From assembly GCA_011522945.1 (NCBI GenBank), contig WTHY01000006.1, forward strand, positions 1 through 17,673: a stretch of 17,673 bases of DNA, read 5' to 3'. The stretch is from Alphaproteobacteria bacterium. Lineage in GTDB: Bacteria; Pseudomonadota; Alphaproteobacteria; Puniceispirillales; Puniceispirillaceae. The number at the start of each line of letters is the position of its first letter. Positions within the stretch are counted from its first letter, which is position 1. This document shows, piece after piece, positions 15,973 to 17,673 of the stretch. The notes under the pieces were generated by a model, which was given only the letters and a program-made list of their open reading frames with translations, had not been told where the DNA came from and did not search any database. The translations under genes and the position numbers were made by a program.

Positions 15973-16467
15973 CTAGCGCGCTGCTGGAAGCGGTCCTTCA
16001 AATAAAAGCCTGCTATTTGTATTCAACCCCAGCCTATCAGCTGTCTTTGCGCGGATTTCAACAACATATTTCACTGGCCGGATAGATGATATCGTATCTT
16101 GTGAGAAGGGTATCGCTTCTGGATGCAGATAGACCAGCTTGCCAGCTTTATCAAAAAATAAAATATCCAGCGATAGCGGCGTGTCTTTCATCCAGAACAG
16201 GCGCATGGCGATATCTGGCCAGACAAATAACATGCCGCCATCCGCTGGCAGGGATTTCCGATACATTAATCCTTTTGCTCGGCGTTCCGGGGTTTCAGCC
16301 AGCTCTAGCTGAAAACGATGCTTAGCCCCGCTACCGGTGGTAATGTAGGCTGTGATCAAGGGCGCGGTATCTGCCCTGACGATAGGTATCGTCATATTTA
16401 TCAAGCAGAAAAAGCCCAAACAAATAGCGATAAATCGGGTGATTTTCAGATTAACCGGTTTCATCAA
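15973..16467 (-). CDS. secreted DUF192 family protein
   Basis: This 164-residue protein has an N-terminal signal peptide or anchor (hydrophobic 11-29, likely cleavage after Ala32 in IVRA|DTA), so the domain is probably periplasmic. The DUF192 domain covers about 45-160, with the family landmarks ETPERRAKGLMYRKSLPADGGMLFVWP, FWMKDTPLSLDILFFD and VVEIRAKTADRLGL. The family has a small beta fold and no settled function. The start overlaps the upstream histone-deacetylase-like gene by 17 bases in another frame, suggesting translational coupling. The second Met at 16464 is an equally possible start. DNA composition here is visibly richer in GC than in the genes to the left. Confidence 0.9.
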   Translation of the reverse strand: MMKPVNLKITRFIAICLGFFCLINMTIPIVRADTAPLITAYITTGSGAKHRFQLELAETPERRAKGLMYRKSLPADGGMLFVWPDIAMRLFWMKDTPLSLDILFFDKAGKLVYLHPEAIPFSQDTISSIRPVKYVVEIRAKTADRLGLNTNSRLLFEGPLPAAR

Positions 16468-17506
16468 ATAGCTGTCCTGTCCACTGTTCGGGAATATGGC
16501 GGGCTCGGCGATGCTGCCATTCCAGGCTAGATAAAATTTTTCGAACCTCTGAATTTGCCCTTGTCTGATACGGGTTTTTTTTCTTTATCAATCCCCACAG
16601 GCCAGACCATGCCCGGGCGGTGGTAAATGGATTATACCCGCCGCCGCCCAGCACCAATGTAGGGCGTTCTATACCCAGAATTTGCTCTGCTGCTCGCCAA
16701 TATCCATGATTACTATAGGCAAGACCAGATTGCGGATCATCCAGCAACCCATCGCATCCTGCCTGCAAGATTATAAATTCAGGATCAAACTGCTCTACAT
16801 CTGGCAGAATATGCAGATTAACGATCTCTAGCAATGCGCTGTCATCTGCCCCGCGTGGTAATGTAAAGTTTCGGGCCTGCCCACCACCCTTATCGGCTGG
16901 CTTGCCGGTACGCGGCCACCGATTTTCCTCATGTACAGACCATAGCCGGATACGCGGGTCCGTAGATAGATGCGCCTCTACCCCATCTGCATGATGGGCA
17001 TCAATATCAATATAGGCTACACGCCCTGCCCCACCTTGTATCAGCGTCAAAATAGCCAGAGCCGGATCATTCACAAAACAAAACCCGTTGGCCCTGTCTG
17101 GCATGCCATGATGGGTGCCACCCGATGGATTAAATACAGTCTGCATTTGGCCGGCTAGCAATAATTGCGCGCCATGCATACTTGCCGCAGCGGCGGTTGC
17201 TGGGCGGCTATAGACTTGCGGAAATATCGGGTTACTGTCCAACCCAATCCGGTGACGCTGCATTTTTGTATCGCTGATTTTTTGATATTCCTCAGCCTCC
17301 AGCAACGCGCTGACATAGTCCGGTGTATGAAACAGGTGCAAGGCGTGCGGTTCAGCCGGGGCAATAGGCTGATACTCGCCTGCCTCTATCCATCCTAGCG
17401 CATGACAGATATCGATAACCGGCCAGACCCGGGCAATATTCAGCGGATGTCCGCGCCCATAAACAGAGCCACGAAAAATATCGGAACCTAAGAAACAAAC
17501 CTTCAT
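16451..17506 (-). CDS. histone deacetylase family (AcuC/acetylpolyamine amidohydrolase-like) zinc hydrolase
   Basis: This 351-residue arginase/deacetylase-fold enzyme would remove acetyl or similar acyl groups from lysine or polyamine substrates. GGTHHG gives the active-site His132-His133 pair and GFCFVND follows at 141-147. YIDIDAHHADGVE supplies the zinc ligands Asp169 and His171, QAGCDGLLDDP supplies Asp252, and LGGGGYN supplies the transition-state Tyr291. Every catalytic residue is present. It ends with an overlap into the DUF192 gene, forming a two-gene unit. No strong ribosome site precedes the ATG. The bacterial targets could be acetyl-CoA synthetase, polyamines or other small amides, and the sequence does not decide among them. 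Confidence 0.92.
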   Translation of the reverse strand: MKVCFLGSDIFRGSVYGRGHPLNIARVWPVIDICHALGWIEAGEYQPIAPAEPHALHLFHTPDYVSALLEAEEYQKISDTKMQRHRIGLDSNPIFPQVYSRPATAAAASMHGAQLLLAGQMQTVFNPSGGTHHGMPDRANGFCFVNDPALAILTLIQGGAGRVAYIDIDAHHADGVEAHLSTDPRIRLWSVHEENRWPRTGKPADKGGGQARNFTLPRGADDSALLEIVNLHILPDVEQFDPEFIILQAGCDGLLDDPQSGLAYSNHGYWRAAEQILGIERPTLVLGGGGYNPFTTARAWSGLWGLIKKKNPYQTRANSEVRKILSSLEWQHRRARHIPEQWTGQLFDETG

Positions 17507-17620
17507 AATGTGGTTATAAAATAATAACTAAAAAAGACCAGTATATATTGAATTCCCCTGAATTTTTGGCATTATGGGCGAAGTGCCCGAAAACGCGCAT
17601 TTTTTTGCGTCGGGTTTAGG

Positions 17621-17648
17621 GGTTGAAAAAGCTGGGAAGGTTGAAAAA
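17621..17648 (+). repeat. tandem pair of GGTTGAAAAA at an 18-base step
   Basis: GGTTGAAAAA occurs at 17621-17630 and 17639-17648 in the spacer before a possible divergent gene. The same decamer is at 11906-11915. The pair is close enough to the possible start at 17654 to act as a regulatory site. The purine-rich GGGAAGG between the copies might instead be part of a weak ribosome site. Confidence 0.3.
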
Positions 17649-17653
17649 AGATC

Positions 17654-17673
17654 ATGTCAACGAACAATAATAG
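17654..17673 (+). CDS. possible start of a divergent gene, cut by the window end
   Basis: ATG at 17654 opens a frame reading MSTNNN that is still open at the edge. It follows a 147-base divergent spacer after the histone-deacetylase-like gene. In many alphaproteobacteria xseB lies beside such a gene, but six residues cannot identify it, and xseB usually has the same orientation. There is no strong ribosome site. Confidence 0.25.

Overview
The window reads as chromosome from an AT-leaning, probably marine, alphaproteobacterium. The clearest support is a complete aapJ-aapQ-aapM-aapP general amino acid ABC transporter and a small NDUFS4-like accessory subunit of respiratory complex I. Both are typical of Alphaproteobacteria. 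The modest GC and the mix of genes would suit a SAR116-like lineage, but I infer this by eye and no marker gene here settles it. No phage, insertion sequence, CRISPR array or plasmid module is visible.

Layout. (1) 2-3051, plus strand: a tight three-gene operon encoding an AA_synth (DUF1185) protein, cut by the window edge, an alpha/beta hydrolase and a thiamine-diphosphate enzyme resembling sulfoacetaldehyde acetyltransferase (Xsc). The substrate is unknown. Just downstream lies a decayed second copy of the 3' end of the ThDP gene (about 3125-3200), overlapped by a hairpin. (2) 3210-4970, minus: a long-chain acyl-CoA synthetase, divergent from (3) 5105-7098, plus: cysteine synthase and 3-mercaptopyruvate sulfurtransferase, a sulfur amino acid pair. 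(4) 7134-11676, minus: the aap operon, with a perfect 12-bp stem hairpin between the binding-protein gene and the first permease gene. (5) 12132-12633, minus: tRNA-Arg(TCT) and the NDUFS4-like gene. (6) 12634-15733, minus: a gene-sparse stretch with an EamA/DMT transporter and a second acyl-CoA ligase. That ligase is full length except for one in-frame TAA at codon 13. (7) 15809-17506, minus: tRNA-Pro(TGG), a secreted DUF192 protein and a histone-deacetylase-family hydrolase that overlap by 17 nt, in DNA that looks more GC-rich than the rest. A divergent gene may begin at 17654.

How the genes fit together. The clear physiology is amino acid uptake (aap), cysteine synthesis and sulfur transfer (cysK, sseA), CoA activation of acids (two ligases) and respiration. 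The least explained unit is the operon at the left edge. The strongest anomalies are the stop codon in the second ligase and the fossil copy behind the ThDP gene. I did not find a convincing new defence or mobile system.
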